A stretch of 64,000 bases of DNA from Halocafeteria seosinensis (lineage: Eukaryota > Sar > Bigyra > Bicosoecida). The translations under genes were made by a program, and so were the position numbers. The notes beneath the pieces are model-generated. The model searched no databases, was not told the origin of the DNA, and saw nothing but the letters and a program-made list of their open reading frames with translations. Location: assembly GCA_001687465.1 (NCBI GenBank), contig LVLI01000170.1, forward strand, positions 52,886-116,885, given 5' to 3'. Shown piece after piece: positions 46,717-57,424 of the stretch (position 1 is the stretch's first letter; every line of letters starts with the position of its first letter).

Positions 46717-49296
46717 ATGGTCAACGAGAAAAGTCACTTGGGCTACGCCATTTATATTCTTTGCTGCTTGCTACCAGCGTTGCTGGCGCTTCCGCCATCC
46801 ACGACCCAGACTGAGACTGTTGCTCGATCCATTCCGGCCACTACTGGTGGTATGTTGAATGCGTTGGAATGCTGTGACTTCGATGAAACACTGGCAGCAA
46901 AAACTAAGGAGGGGATTTCTGTTCTGCGCTTGTCCTGGTTATCCAACTACGAACAGCAGCAACGGATAGCGATGTGGGCACATGTTTGGGGTTTCAAACC
47001 CAAATCACTAAAGACCGGAGTCGACGGGCAATTGCTTGTACAAGCTCCTGGTCCTCATGCCACTTCAGTCGCTGTTTTAACGATATGGGACCGGCGGCTG
47101 CAGATAACATGTCGGTTTCCCATCGGTGATTATGTGAGTGAAAGAGGTGCTTCGGATTTCTCCATTTATTCCGCGGCAGCTGCGGAAGTTCGATCTACAC
47201 TGTGTTCCCTGGAAAAATGGTCAGTGGCGGAAAATGTTCTATCCAATAGTGCACTAACACCTCGCTCTTGTTGCTCGGTGCTCAGCGTAGCAAAATCAGT
47301 GGACTGGACGGGTTGCGTCTATTTCGGTTTCTTTTCGACGGATTGCTATTTTTTTTTTGTTGACCGCGTAAATGTCGCACGAGCTTCAGTATCCATTCGA
47401 ACCACCTTGAAAGCCTACGATGATGCTGCTTGCAGTTTCGGGCCCACATCATGCCTAACCTCCCATCAACAAGAGGGCTTGTTTCGCGTTCATGGAACTA
47501 CCTGCTTGCTTCCTGACGCAGGTATCGCCGTTAGAAGCAATAAGCAGGTTGGAAAGTCTCTGCCTGTGAGCAGTAACTATGGCACTCGCTCGGCAGAGCG
47601 AGTCAGTATCGAATTCCAAATGCCTCCATTATGTCTGGTCTGTCTAGTCATTTTTGGTGCAGCCTACCTCTCCATTTCCACGAAGATGTTCTTGGATAGC
47701 TACCAGACAGAGGCGGAGTCTCGTTCTGTGGTTGGATACTACAAAGCGTCGCCAAGTATCCCCTTGTATGGTCAGGAGAAGGAGAGACCCCGCGGGGGTT
47801 TGAACTCACTTTGCAGCGCGAAGCCGAGACGACGTAAACATCAAGCTCGCCTTATGGCTTTGGAATCGGTGCTTCTGTATCTCATCGCTTTGACAGTTCT
47901 GGTGGCATTCCCCGGGAAGTCGCTTGCACAGGAATCCGGCGATTTGCGCGAAAGTATCTTAGACGGCCATGAAACTTGTTTTCAGTATTTCCCGGATGAC
48001 AATCTCTTCCGGATGAACTGCACTGTGCTTAGCTGGGAAGCCAGTGACTTCAATTACGATGGCAACACCCACATTTCGCTTAAGGCAAATGAGGTTTTTG
48101 ATGGTGGTGGTCGCGAAGGAAATATCATTGACTTGGGGGGCACCGAAAACTTCCATGGATTGATCGCGACGGACAAGAACGGTAATGGCATTGAATCCTT
48201 GGATGAAGCCCCCTTGATTCGTAATGTACATGTCAAAAATGGGTACACTGCAGGCTGGGGTGGATTTATAGTTCGAGAAAAGCAAAGGTATTTTATGGTG
48301 GATTCATGTAGTTCGACAGGAGAGCTCACTAACTGGAATACTGGTGGTATATGTGGCCATAAAGCGGGTCACAACGGAGGCCACATTAAGGTGTCAAATT
48401 CCCACTCTACAGGGACAATACAAGGCAACAATGCAGGCGGTATTGCAGGATTTCGTGTAGCATCCGCAAACGGGACTGTTGTTATCACCCAATGTTATTC
48501 ATCTGGGACGATTGAAGGACATCGTGCAGGTGGTATCTGCGGGGCAAAAGCGGGTAAAAACAAAGGTCATGTGTGGATCACACAATCGTATTCCACAGGA
48601 ACTATTTACGGGGAATACAGTGGTGGCATTACGGGAGGTGATACGGCACATAATGATGGTGAAGTCCATCTAAGAGATGTCTATACCCGAGGAGATATTG
48701 AGGGTAAGTCGGCCGGAGGAATTACAGGGGTTAATACACTGGGCTGTTGTGGACTCCAAACAGGCAATGTATACATAACGAATTCGTATGCGTCCGGTAT
48801 TGTCCAAGATCCCAGTAGTGGTGGCGGATTTATTGGAAATATACAGACTGCCGCGAGTGGTTTTATTCAAGTGCAGTATTCGGTGTACAATGGCTCGAAT
48901 GGGTCTACTATGGCAGGAGGCTACGGGTCTCAAGGGGGTGTATTGAACATTACAGGCATTTCAAACACGTTGGGTGGTTTACAAGGTAAACTGTATCATT
49001 ATGAAGGCGTCCAGAGATGGGATACTGAAATCTGGGCTCTCAATGGCACTGATGATTTGCCCATTTTGCGCTTTCAGCTGCAGCAATCTAGACAATCGTC
49101 GCCGCAACCAAGTCCAGCCTCTAGAACCCCCTCTCCGTCTGCGTCAGAGACGCCCACTAACACGCCAACGTGGACACCTTCGGTCACGCCCTCTCAGTCT
49201 CATGTGCTAACTACGAAGCGAACACTTCCCGCGCAGCGACCTGGAAGCGTTTCGAAGCAATGTCCCGGTGATTACACGGAGCGCCAGAGGATGTAA
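46717..49296 (+). CDS. GLUG-repeat cell-surface protein
   Basis: An uninterrupted 859-residue frame. Residues 1-27 form a signal peptide (IYILCCLLPALLALPP). A Cys-containing region follows to about residue 310, then a hydrophobic helix (CLVCLVIFGAAYLSIS) and a basic stretch (KPRRRKHQARL). At residue 380 a second signal-like segment begins (MALESVLLYLIALTVLVAFP), then a region with FPDDNLFRMNC and DGGGREGNIIDL. From about residue 530 to 720 come six or so GLUG repeats with G-x-x-x-G-G-I-x-G and V-x-I-T-x-x-Y-S-x-G-x-I motifs, for example ITQCYSSGTIEGHRAGGICG. GLUG repeats form beta-helices in bacterial and protist adhesins. A Thr/Ser/Pro stalk and a tail with TLPAQRPGSVSK end the protein. The product may be one two-helix protein or two fused secreted units; a surface role is inferred. 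Confidence 0.8.
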   Translation: MVNEKSHLGYAIYILCCLLPALLALPPSTTQTETVARSIPATTGGMLNALECCDFDETLAAKTKEGISVLRLSWLSNYEQQQRIAMWAHVWGFKPKSLKTGVDGQLLVQAPGPHATSVAVLTIWDRRLQITCRFPIGDYVSERGASDFSIYSAAAAEVRSTLCSLEKWSVAENVLSNSALTPRSCCSVLSVAKSVDWTGCVYFGFFSTDCYFFFVDRVNVARASVSIRTTLKAYDDAACSFGPTSCLTSHQQEGLFRVHGTTCLLPDAGIAVRSNKQVGKSLPVSSNYGTRSAERVSIEFQMPPLCLVCLVIFGAAYLSISTKMFLDSYQTEAESRSVVGYYKASPSIPLYGQEKERPRGGLNSLCSAKPRRRKHQARLMALESVLLYLIALTVLVAFPGKSLAQESGDLRESILDGHETCFQYFPDDNLFRMNCTVLSWEASDFNYDGNTHISLKANEVFDGGGREGNIIDLGGTENFHGLIATDKNGNGIESLDEAPLIRNVHVKNGYTAGWGGFIVREKQRYFMVDSCSSTGELTNWNTGGICGHKAGHNGGHIKVSNSHSTGTIQGNNAGGIAGFRVASANGTVVITQCYSSGTIEGHRAGGICGAKAGKNKGHVWITQSYSTGTIYGEYSGGITGGDTAHNDGEVHLRDVYTRGDIEGKSAGGITGVNTLGCCGLQTGNVYITNSYASGIVQDPSSGGGFIGNIQTAASGFIQVQYSVYNGSNGSTMAGGYGSQGGVLNITGISNTLGGLQGKLYHYEGVQRWDTEIWALNGTDDLPILRFQLQQSRQSSPQPSPASRTPSPSASETPTNTPTWTPSVTPSQSHVLTTKRTLPAQRPGSVSKQCPGDYTERQRM

Positions 49297-49429
49297 AGTT
49301 TGAACACAAAATTCATTCCGGCGACCATGAATTTAGCGGAGTTAAATGAGGAATAGACCATTCAATCGTACAAAAAAGCTTACCGAAGCTTTTATCTCCT
49401 CCACCATGCACAAAGAAAGGGGAGCCTTG

Positions 49430-49850
49430 GAGGCGAATGAAGCGTTATTCTTCTCTCCGAAGGAGGAAAGTGCAGAGCAAAGATGTACGACTCAGCGATG
49501 ACGAATTGTCGATGAGACCAGGAATACAACGTATCTAGGAGTTTGAGTGAACGGGACCCAGCAGCAAGCTGCTCTCTTGTTTCTATTTCCCTGCTGCAGG
49601 GTTGGATGCCTAGGTTATTTGTTACAAGAGTAAACGTCTTCCCAGATCCTCTACCCCGTCGTCGACAATCGGCAAAGTGGAAACCCAGCATGGTACAGAG
49701 CAAGATATGATCCCCCAAGACTGGCTTTGACCCTAGTTCGACGATATTGTTTTATCAGACGGAACGCGTGTTGGCTTCTTTACTTTTATCGTGCTCATGG
49801 CTCTGGCTCAACATGGCAGGATTTCACTACACATTTTGACGCATAGGCCG
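49430..49850. repeat. 3'-flank repeat, copy 3
   Basis: Partner of 44950-45350, starting about 135 bp after the stop codon of the intact GLUG gene. Conservation of long non-coding tracts between copies is as strong as in the coding parts. That could reflect a recent duplication or a functional transcript. Confidence 0.8.
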
Positions 49851-50169
49851 TCCAACGCGGAAGCTAGAAAACTGCTGAGGCAAATGATCAATACATCGCA
49901 TGAAGTTCAACAGGACATGGTCCCCGCAGATCAGTTGGTGCTACATTACTTTACTGTCCCCATGTACGCTCGACTACCGTGTCCTGCTTCCATATATTCT
50001 AAATGACGTCCGTTATAAAAAGTGTTTCCGTGGAGCGAACTTATTCATCAGGCTGAGGGCAGTGTTCCACGCCGAAACAAAAGGCTTTCATTTGTTCATC
50101 GTCACAGAAAACTCGGCCTGCAGTGTAATACTGAGTGTATGCGTTGTTGATGCGACATCTGGATGAAGA

Positions 50170-50511
50170 ATGAAAGTGGCCACTCCGGCGCTATTGGCAT
50201 CGGAGCGTATGTACTGTGTTGATGTACTGAGTTCCACCCTGTTGACAGCGAGGGTTGACACTATGCAATTCATCCCAGCGGTTCTCAATGAGAAGCGTCC
50301 TCCGGGGAAGAGGTTTAAGGTAACGGCGAAACAGGATGAGGTTACAATATCCAAAGGGCTCCAGTCGTTCATTAAGCTACCTGGTATTCGAACAAATACC
50401 GGTATGGCCTTGACAGAGTGCCTGTTTATCACCCAAAATGGACGACGTGGTATTCAGTCCCCAGACACTGTACTGGTATTCCAAGTCTGCGGAATTGGGA
50501 TTGTTAATTAG
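50170..50511 (+). CDS. Hypothetical 113-residue frame
   Basis: A single short frame beginning MKVATPALLASERMYCVDV and ending VFQVCGIGIVN, 95 bp before the hydrolase start. No signal peptide, domain or homologue in this window that I trust. A continuous alternation of beta-like segments is the only hint that it is real. It may equally be untranslated leader or chance. Confidence 0.25.
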   Translation: MKVATPALLASERMYCVDVLSSTLLTARVDTMQFIPAVLNEKRPPGKRFKVTAKQDEVTISKGLQSFIKLPGIRTNTGMALTECLFITQNGRRGIQSPDTVLVFQVCGIGIVN

Positions 50512-50605
50512 GTTCACAAAGAGCAGATACTGCGTAGATACTAGATAGTTTCAATTGAATAGACTTGTAGTTCGCGATTTAGTTTGCCGAAATAATTCAC
50601 GGTAG

Positions 50606-52837
50606 ATGAGTGATTCATCGCATGGGAGGACAACTGTGCCCAGTTCCACCAGTGGCACTGTGACTTCTCCGAACAGGCGCACATGTACCATACCCGCAGC
50701 CGCACAGCCACCACGGGAGAATACCGACAATTCCGCCCATGTGAGTTTACTCGAGCGCTTACGAGGGAAGCCCTCGCATTGGATTCACCTCGCTGTGGCT
50801 CTCCTGTGGTGGAGATTGTTACGAGGAGCGGCTACCAAGAGATACCGTCTTCAGAGTATGTTCACGTTGATGACCACGGTACTTCCGTCGGAATTGAGTC
50901 TCGGCTGTGTCGGCATCTTGCATTTCACCATTGTCTGGACGGTGTATCGCTCTCTGAAACAGCTCTATCGCAGGACCCGAAGACCTTCTGAGAGCGAAGA
51001 GATCTCGTGCATACCAGGATGGAATCAGCTGTATCCCGCCATAACAGTAGCTGCCGGGGTAAATGCCCTCTCCACAGGTTCCTGGGTCAAGATGGCATAC
51101 TCTGTTGGAGCAAGTAATCGGGAGATCATTCGACAGCTGGAAGTATCCAATGTTCCAACCGCAAATGTCAGGAAAACCTCGTTCACGAACTCGGTGTTGT
51201 CCTCGTGCTTGCCTGTTGCCTCCTTCAGACTTCCTTCCGATGTGGACTGCAACCGCGATATACCCTATTGGAAGCCCAGGCAGTCCTCGGCGCCCTTAAA
51301 GTTGGACATATACTCTTCGCGGAGGAAGCGGCTACGCAATGCTCCCGTGTTCATGTACATTCATGGTAAGTTTTCAGAGGTGCTTAGCTGGAAGCAGAAC
51401 TTCCTGACGTCATGGGGAATTGGATGGACCATGCAGGAGGAGGATGGGTATTCGGAGATAAGCGCTACGCTTCGAGGGATTTGCTCCATAGACTAGCCCA
51501 GGAGGGATGGATCGTCGTCAGCATACAGTACCGATTAACCCCGAAAGTCTCCTGGCCATTTCACTTGCTGGATTGCAAAAGGTAAGCATCACTTTTGGCA
51601 TAGCTACACAAGGTCTTGGTGCGCATTTCTACCAGTAGGAGGATCTGATGCAGAGCTTTACTATGGATCAAGAAGTACATCTCAACCTACGGAGGCGATC
51701 CTGGGAAGACTGCTGTCGGTGGTGATAGCGCAGGTGGTCATCTAGCAGCCATGGTAGCTTTGACAGCAAATGACCCTACCTTCCAATCCGGATACCTAGA
51801 TGTTGATACGTCAGTTTGTGCGTGTATTGATCTCTATGGAATTATGGACTTGACGGATAGTCATTTTTTGTACCGAGCCAAGGACACCAGCCACGGCATG
51901 AAGAAACTCTCGCAAAATGTGTTACGACGCAAGTTCCCCAAAGAAAGGCCCGAATTCGTCAAGGCCAGCCCATTCTGGTGGGTCCAGGGTAGTGTAGCAA
52001 TGGCCAAGGAACTACATGCTTCGACAGAGGAGGAGGATATTGAATCATTGAATCGATGTGCCAGAGTTGGAGCAATAGAGACAGAAAAGTATAAGGAGGT
52101 ATTGACACAGCTGCGGCAGAGAAAAGAGAAGAAACTCGACGAACCGAGCTCGTTTATTGGGCTTGTGCCACCGACTGGAAGTGAGAATAAAGCTGAAACA
52201 GGTTCAGCAAGGAAGCGTTACTCGAAAGAGCAGGACGAGAAAGTAAGTTCTGGAACAGAAATGTGGAACTGTTCATACGTCCGTGCTTTCACCTCGGTGA
52301 AAACCTTGGGCGCCTGTGCAGACATACGAAAACAAGCCAGATGCAGTTGACTATGAACCCGCGAGAATCCCACCATTTCTTATCGTGCATGGAATGTTTG
52401 ATACTTTAGTCCCTGTAGAAGACAGTATCCTATTCTGGAACGCTCTACAACGCCGAAGAAAGCGAGACAAGGACGCGTGGAATGCCTACCGCAGTGATGA
52501 GTTGCATCTGGCTGAAAGAATACTACTACGAGATCCTCCTGTCTTGGGCCTTGACTGCTTGGCACCAGAGAAACGCGACACTTCGAACAGCGCTGCCAAA
52601 CCATTAGAGGTTTGGGGATACTTGGACCTGGAACAGAAACGGAATGGTTCCTTACCCATTAGATGCCGGAGTTTTGAACCAAATTCCGTGGAAGATGCTT
52701 TGATCTTGTTGGGAGCCACCCATCATGCATTCAACTATAGCCCCTCATTTCGGACGCATTCTGTTTCCAGTGCCGTTGTTGACTACTTGGATCACGTGAT
52801 TAGCAGCGGAGCCAGAAACGAGGAAACGAAATTGTAA
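50606..52837 (+). CDS. Membrane-anchored alpha/beta hydrolase (HGGGW / GDSAGG esterase)
   Basis: Four exons (50606-51365, 51437-51581, 51654-52242, 52322-52837) join in phase to give 669 residues. Two hydrophobic segments near residues 55-75 and 88-112 probably anchor it in a membrane. The esterase domain begins near residue 225. It has an oxyanion-hole motif H-G-G-G-W (residues 253-257, split by intron 1), the nucleophile elbow GGDSAGGHLAA with Ser327, Asp525 in VHGMFDTLVP, and His632 or 633 in GATHHAF. DCKRALLWIKKYISTYGGDP resembles bacterial and fungal hormone-sensitive-lipase-type esterases more than plant prenylcysteine methylesterases. A charged insert of about 80 residues precedes the catalytic Asp exon. 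The substrate is unknown. Its 5' end has a broken copy at 37.8 kb. Confidence 0.85.
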
Positions 52838-53016
52838 AGTCTAGGTCAGGTGAAGTACATTGTTTCCGGCTACGAAATAGCACTAAATGTGAAAGGCACA
52901 AGACGTCATACGGAATGTTCTTGGTCGCATGCTACGACACGGCAATCATACCCAACTGCAAACTGTCAAGCAAAGAATGCTGTCAAACTCATTAATTTAC
53001 GATTAAGTAAATCCCC

Positions 53017-54712
53017 TCACGTATATGCTGGCCAGTAGGCAGCACCGAAAGCACCAGCTCCCATTGTCTGTGTTGCATTACCGGGTGAAGTAGCACGATT
53101 CACTTTCAGCATCCTTCCAGCTATGTTGAACCCGTTCATCGTTTGAATAGCAGAATTAGCAGATTCTTCATTATCAAATTCGATAAACCCATACCCTCGA
53201 TGTTGTTGTCCAGGCTGAGTCGTTTCTAAAGGAGGTAGCATGTTGCAGCTGACTATCCTCCCAAATGGTTCAAATATCTGCTGAACATGCTCGGCCTGCA
53301 TTTCGAACGGCACGCTACCCACGTAAATACGGCAATTAGGATTTTGCTGCATACCAAATCCTGAAGCACCGCCACCTGCCGCAAATGACGCAGCTATTTT
53401 CGCCGCTTTTGATGCTGCTTCTGCTACTTTTTTGTTTTCCGAAGCAGTCGCCGGGGCTTTTACGGTCTGAGACACTTCAGTCTCAGAGTCGTTGCCAGAA
53501 GACGCCGGCGCTTCATCCGTTGCTGTTGTTGTTTCTGTCTGAGAGTTTTCTGCCTGTTCAGATTGTGCTGTTGTTGGCGCTGTAGCGGTAGCGTCCTGAG
53601 TGGGCAAGGAGGCTTGCGCCGCTGCGGCATTAGCAACATTGTTCATGTCGAAGCCTGGAACTTGAGACACGGCTGATCCCGGGGCAATGTGAGGTCTCCC
53701 TACTCGTATCTTCCTTCCTGCTAGCTCAAACCCATTCATAACACTAATAGCAGTTTCTGCCGCTTCGGGAGTATCATATTCCAAAAAGCAATATCCCTTA
53801 TGCTTTCCCGTTCTGCACTCACAAACGTTTGCTTTGGCACCAAGTGTTACTAAAAATGAAACGAACACACTACTGTACATACAATGGATCATTGCTCATT
53901 TCGACTGCGGTAATGTTTCCAAAAGGCTGAAAGACTGATCTCAATTCAGGTTCCCGGATTTCGTAATAAATATTGCCTACATAGATTCGCCGTCGTAAGG
54001 CATCTTTGGCTACAGCTCCCGTCATACCGGCCATCTCTCCCAAAGACTGTAGTATCACCCTATATCATAGATAAAGCCACAAAAAAAAACGAACGCAAGG
54101 AATTCTTCCTCCTGCTAATCCAAGTTTAACTTACCGAGAAATCAGCGTTCAATAGGGGGTTATTTTCGGCCTCCTTTTTCTGCGCTCGTTCCAACAGCTT
54201 CTGTTTGGTGCTAATGGCCTGCTTTATCTGATTCGTGACTTTCTCCTTCTGCGCCTGGGAGAAGTCGTCCCTCTGGTCGATGGTCAAGATCTGCGCCTGA
54301 AGATTGCTTATATCCTGCTGCAGCGTCGATGAGGGCGGTAATTGCTCATCTGTATAGCACCCACACACACAAATACATACACACATACTGTATACAGTAA
54401 TATAAGTGGTCTATGGATGTAATTACCTGGTATTTCATCGGCATTTGAGCTCCCATTGCTCCCCGAATGGCTGCTAAAAAAGCGCCTCCGGCGCCTCCGT
54501 TTCGTCGTTCCTGAGGCCTCTGCCTCTGCAGACGCATTATGCGCCTCTGAAGATGTAGTTTGGGTATCATTCGACGCCGTATTTCCTTGCTGGGAGGAGG
54601 AGGAGGAGGAGCCATTTTTGTCCTCCTCCTGCAGGGCTCGTTTCTGACCACTAGAGGTCATTACATGGGAGGTATTGTTGTCATTGGCGTCCTGTTGGGT
54701 GTTTAATGACAT
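53017..54712 (-). CDS. PUF60: PUF60-like splicing factor with two RRMs
   Basis: PUF60 binds pyrimidine tracts near 3' splice sites and helps U2AF recruit U2 snRNP in the nucleus. Four exons are supported: 54712-54427, 54349-54135, about 54040-53893, and about 53813-53017. The N-terminus is Ser-rich, then RRRRR, then a helical Gln/Lys region (QKEKVTNQIKQAISTKQKL). RRM1 reads RRIYVGNIYYEIREPELRSV with TGKHKGYCFLEY and ends GRKIRVGRP; RRM2 reads CRIYVGSVPFEMQAEHVQQI with HRGYGFIEFDNE. The IYYE in RRM1 and the KIRVGRP linker start are typical of PUF60. A long Ala/Thr/Glu linker separates the RRMs. The usual C-terminal U2AF-homology motif is absent; the protein ends soon after RRM2. A CA-rich microsatellite lies in intron 1 (about 54358-54386). 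Confidence 0.87.
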
Positions 54713-54766
54713 GATTATGGGAATAGAGGGGCTAGTATGCGCTATTGTAGAGACTTTTTAAACAAA
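54713..54766. promoter_or_regulatory. Very short bidirectional promoter
   Basis: Only 54 bp separate the start codons of PUF60 (-) and the BPNT1-like gene (+). If the upstream in-frame ATG at 54737 is used instead, only 24 bp remain. Transcription starts must lie within this gap or inside the neighbouring coding sequence. No TATA box is evident. Confidence 0.5.
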
Positions 54767-57310
54767 ATGAATTCTTCTTGTCGTTCTACGCAGGGGGCCA
54801 TTGACGTCCCTTTTCTCTTATCCACCTGCATTCGCCTGACACGGGGCGCCGGGACCATTGTGCGCCATGTGGTGCATACGGGGGAAAATCTGCAGGCCAT
54901 TGATAAAGCCTTACCGGCAGCAAGTTCAAGAGGAATCGAGAATTCTACAAGTGGAACTGGGACGGGAACCGAGGGTGGAAATGGACTTCTACAGGATCCC
55001 CAGACCATTGCGGATCGACGGGCCCAAGAGTACATTGTGCGTTCGCTCCGGGAGACGTTTGGGCCCCAGTTGCCCATTGTCGCCGAAGAAGGCGATGTTA
55101 TTGAGGATACGGATGCCGAGACGTTATTGTTTCCCAAGGACTTGGAGCGCGAGCTGCATGAATTGGAACAAGAGAATGAGGGAGAACTGGAGAGGAATCG
55201 CCAAAATATGTGGAAGCTTGTGGGCCAGGGCGTGGACTGGAGTCAAGGAGTGGACCCGAAACGGCTGTGCGTCTTTGTAGACCCATTGGATGGAACCAAG
55301 TCGTTCACGCGTGGGCAGTATCATGCTGTTACAACGCTACTGGGAATTACATTGGATGAGCGGCCGCTTGCTGGGGTAGTTGGCATACCGTTTTTGAACT
55401 GGGAATTGCAGAAAACAGAAGCGCAGTCTGTTGATTCCACGGAGGACGATGAGAAAAGCATTAAGCGTCGACGCCTTCGGACGCTTGGAAAATCTGCATT
55501 TTCGCATGAACTCTATGGTCTAGTAGGGGTGGGGACGTTTGGAGTAGAGGAACTAAAGCAAAAACTGCAAGATTGTTCGTTGGCTAATACAGCACCAGCG
55601 GCAATAGATGAGGATAAAACAAAAGAAATACAGACGAATAGTACTGCAGACTTGTCCCTGACCCCGTCGTTGCTGTCTTCACTTAAGCCGACCAGCTACA
55701 TGGTACCGAAGAAAGCTGTGATTTCTGCATCCCGATCGAATTGGGACTCACTCAGTGCCTTGATTATGATGAACATCTTTCCCAAGGATGTCACGTTTAT
55801 CAGTGGTGCTGGAAGTAAATTTGTTGAGATGCTACTGGGTAACGCCGACGTTTATTTATTTCCTCGTCCACATACTTCGCGATGGGATATTGCTGCTGGA
55901 GAAGCCTTAGTTCGGGCGTGTGGTGGTGTGGTATCCGATGCGGAGGGACGGCGATATCGGTATGAGCCGCTTACATATGAAGCATGTCAAGAGAGGACGG
56001 CGAACTCGGACAGTGCGGATACCTTTCAAACGCTTAACAAAAATCACCGTGGTGTCGTCGCTGCAAATTGTCCCATGTTTCACAGGTGGACAGTGGAAAA
56101 CCTGGCAGTGCAACATCTAGCTCGAGATCCCATCGGAAGGGTTGCTTCTCCCGCGTGGATAAGGTCACTACCCAAAGTTACTTCTCTTTCAACACAAGTG
56201 CACTGTCTTGTGGGCATATCGTCATGCACATACGAAGGCGCATCTATGACCGCAACTGGAATTGCGCTCTATACGGAAGAAAGGGCTACACTCACACCTC
56301 GTCAGTGCGGGGAGATAATTCTAAAACGTTTCCTCGGAGAAAGACAACAGCGTCTTCAGCGGTTAAAGCAAGAGCAGCGAATTCACGATATGCTAAGAGA
56401 TGCTCCTCCCGATAGCCCGCTTCTCCGTTGTCTGTTGTCAACAACTGAAAGTGATCTCAAAGGAATTCACTCACCGAAACATGCTGGAAGTAGGTCATGT
56501 GTTAGTTTCCTCGATATTAGCCACCTCAACAGCCCGAAGATACTCCAGAGGCATAGTAGTGAGGAGGCGCATTTAGTTGTTGCAGCGCTGGGAGCTCTGC
56601 ACAAAAGTAGCACCCACCAACGACAGGAAAGACTTGAGTGTTACAACGTGGACATTCTACACCGGTAAGTCGGTATCGTGATTTCATCTCGAGTGTCAAT
56701 GCGGTATCTCAATTTGTTTACCGCAATTTGCAGTGACGAAATTGACTCTACTGATTCGGTTCATACGGAATCTTTGCTATATAAGAACACCACAAGACTA
56801 GTGTCCGAGTTGAAGAGGATAATCCTTTCTTCCAGAACAGAACCGGAGACACTCAGGAAGCGAGACGTCCTTCGTTCGTGGGATGCATTACAAATAGGGA
56901 ACGTGGGCTTAGGCGCAATTGTCATTGCGGAATCTCCTGAAGGAAAACCTGGGGCTTACTTCTACGATACGTCACTTGGGGGTACTGATGGGGGTCTGCT
57001 TGACTTATGTCGCTATATATGGTCCTCGCTCTCGATCGATACCATCAAGAGGCATGAATTATCTCTGGTTGAAAAATACTTCCTTAGTTTCTTGGGAGTT
57101 GCCGAACTAACGGAAGAACAACGGCAGCACTGCCATAATATCTATATTGTATCGTTAGCTTTGTTGGTTCATAAAGCCCTTTTCCTGCATCCTGGTGTGG
57201 GAGCGCCAGAGGATGAACGACTGCCAAGAATTGGTGTGTGCAGTAGGGAAGCCCACAGTTACCTGGATGATCTTTTCAAACGCTGCCACATAGACAGCGA
57301 AAGTTTCTAA
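54767..57310 (+). CDS. 3'(2'),5'-bisphosphate nucleotidase-like protein with a long C-terminal extension
   Basis: Two exons (54767-56664 and 56734-57310) join in phase to give 824 residues; an ATG at 54737 would add ten. Residues 1 to about 430 follow BPNT1 of the inositol-monophosphatase superfamily, which removes a phosphate from PAP. Metal-binding motifs are intact: PIVAEEGD, VFVDPLDGTKSFTRGQY and WDIAAGEALVRACGGVVSD, with ISGAGSKFVEMLLGNADVYL before the last. A Lys/Asp-rich insert lies between the second and third motif. The remaining 390 residues have no counterpart in BPNT1, which is normally about 310 residues. They include LTPRQCGEIILKRFLGERQQ and a helical C-terminus, and I do not recognise them. 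The gene diverges from PUF60. Confidence 0.85.
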
Positions 57311-57344
57311 ACAAACGCTGAACGCACACTCCAGACAACTGGCC

Positions 57345-57420
57345 GAGTTGAAAAACATATTCCATTGTTCGAGAACTATCGAGTTGAAAAACATATTCCA
57401 TTGTTCGAGAACTATCACCA
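57345..57420. repeat. Two perfect tandem copies of a 36-bp unit
   Basis: The unit gagttgaaaaacatattccattgttcgagaactatc occurs twice in a row just downstream of the BPNT1-like stop codon. Both copies are identical. The origin is probably slippage. Confidence 0.9.
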
Positions 57421-57424
57421 ACAA

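Noticed and set aside
54358-54386. CA-rich run as a regulatory site
   Set aside because: It is a plain microsatellite within PUF60 intron 1.
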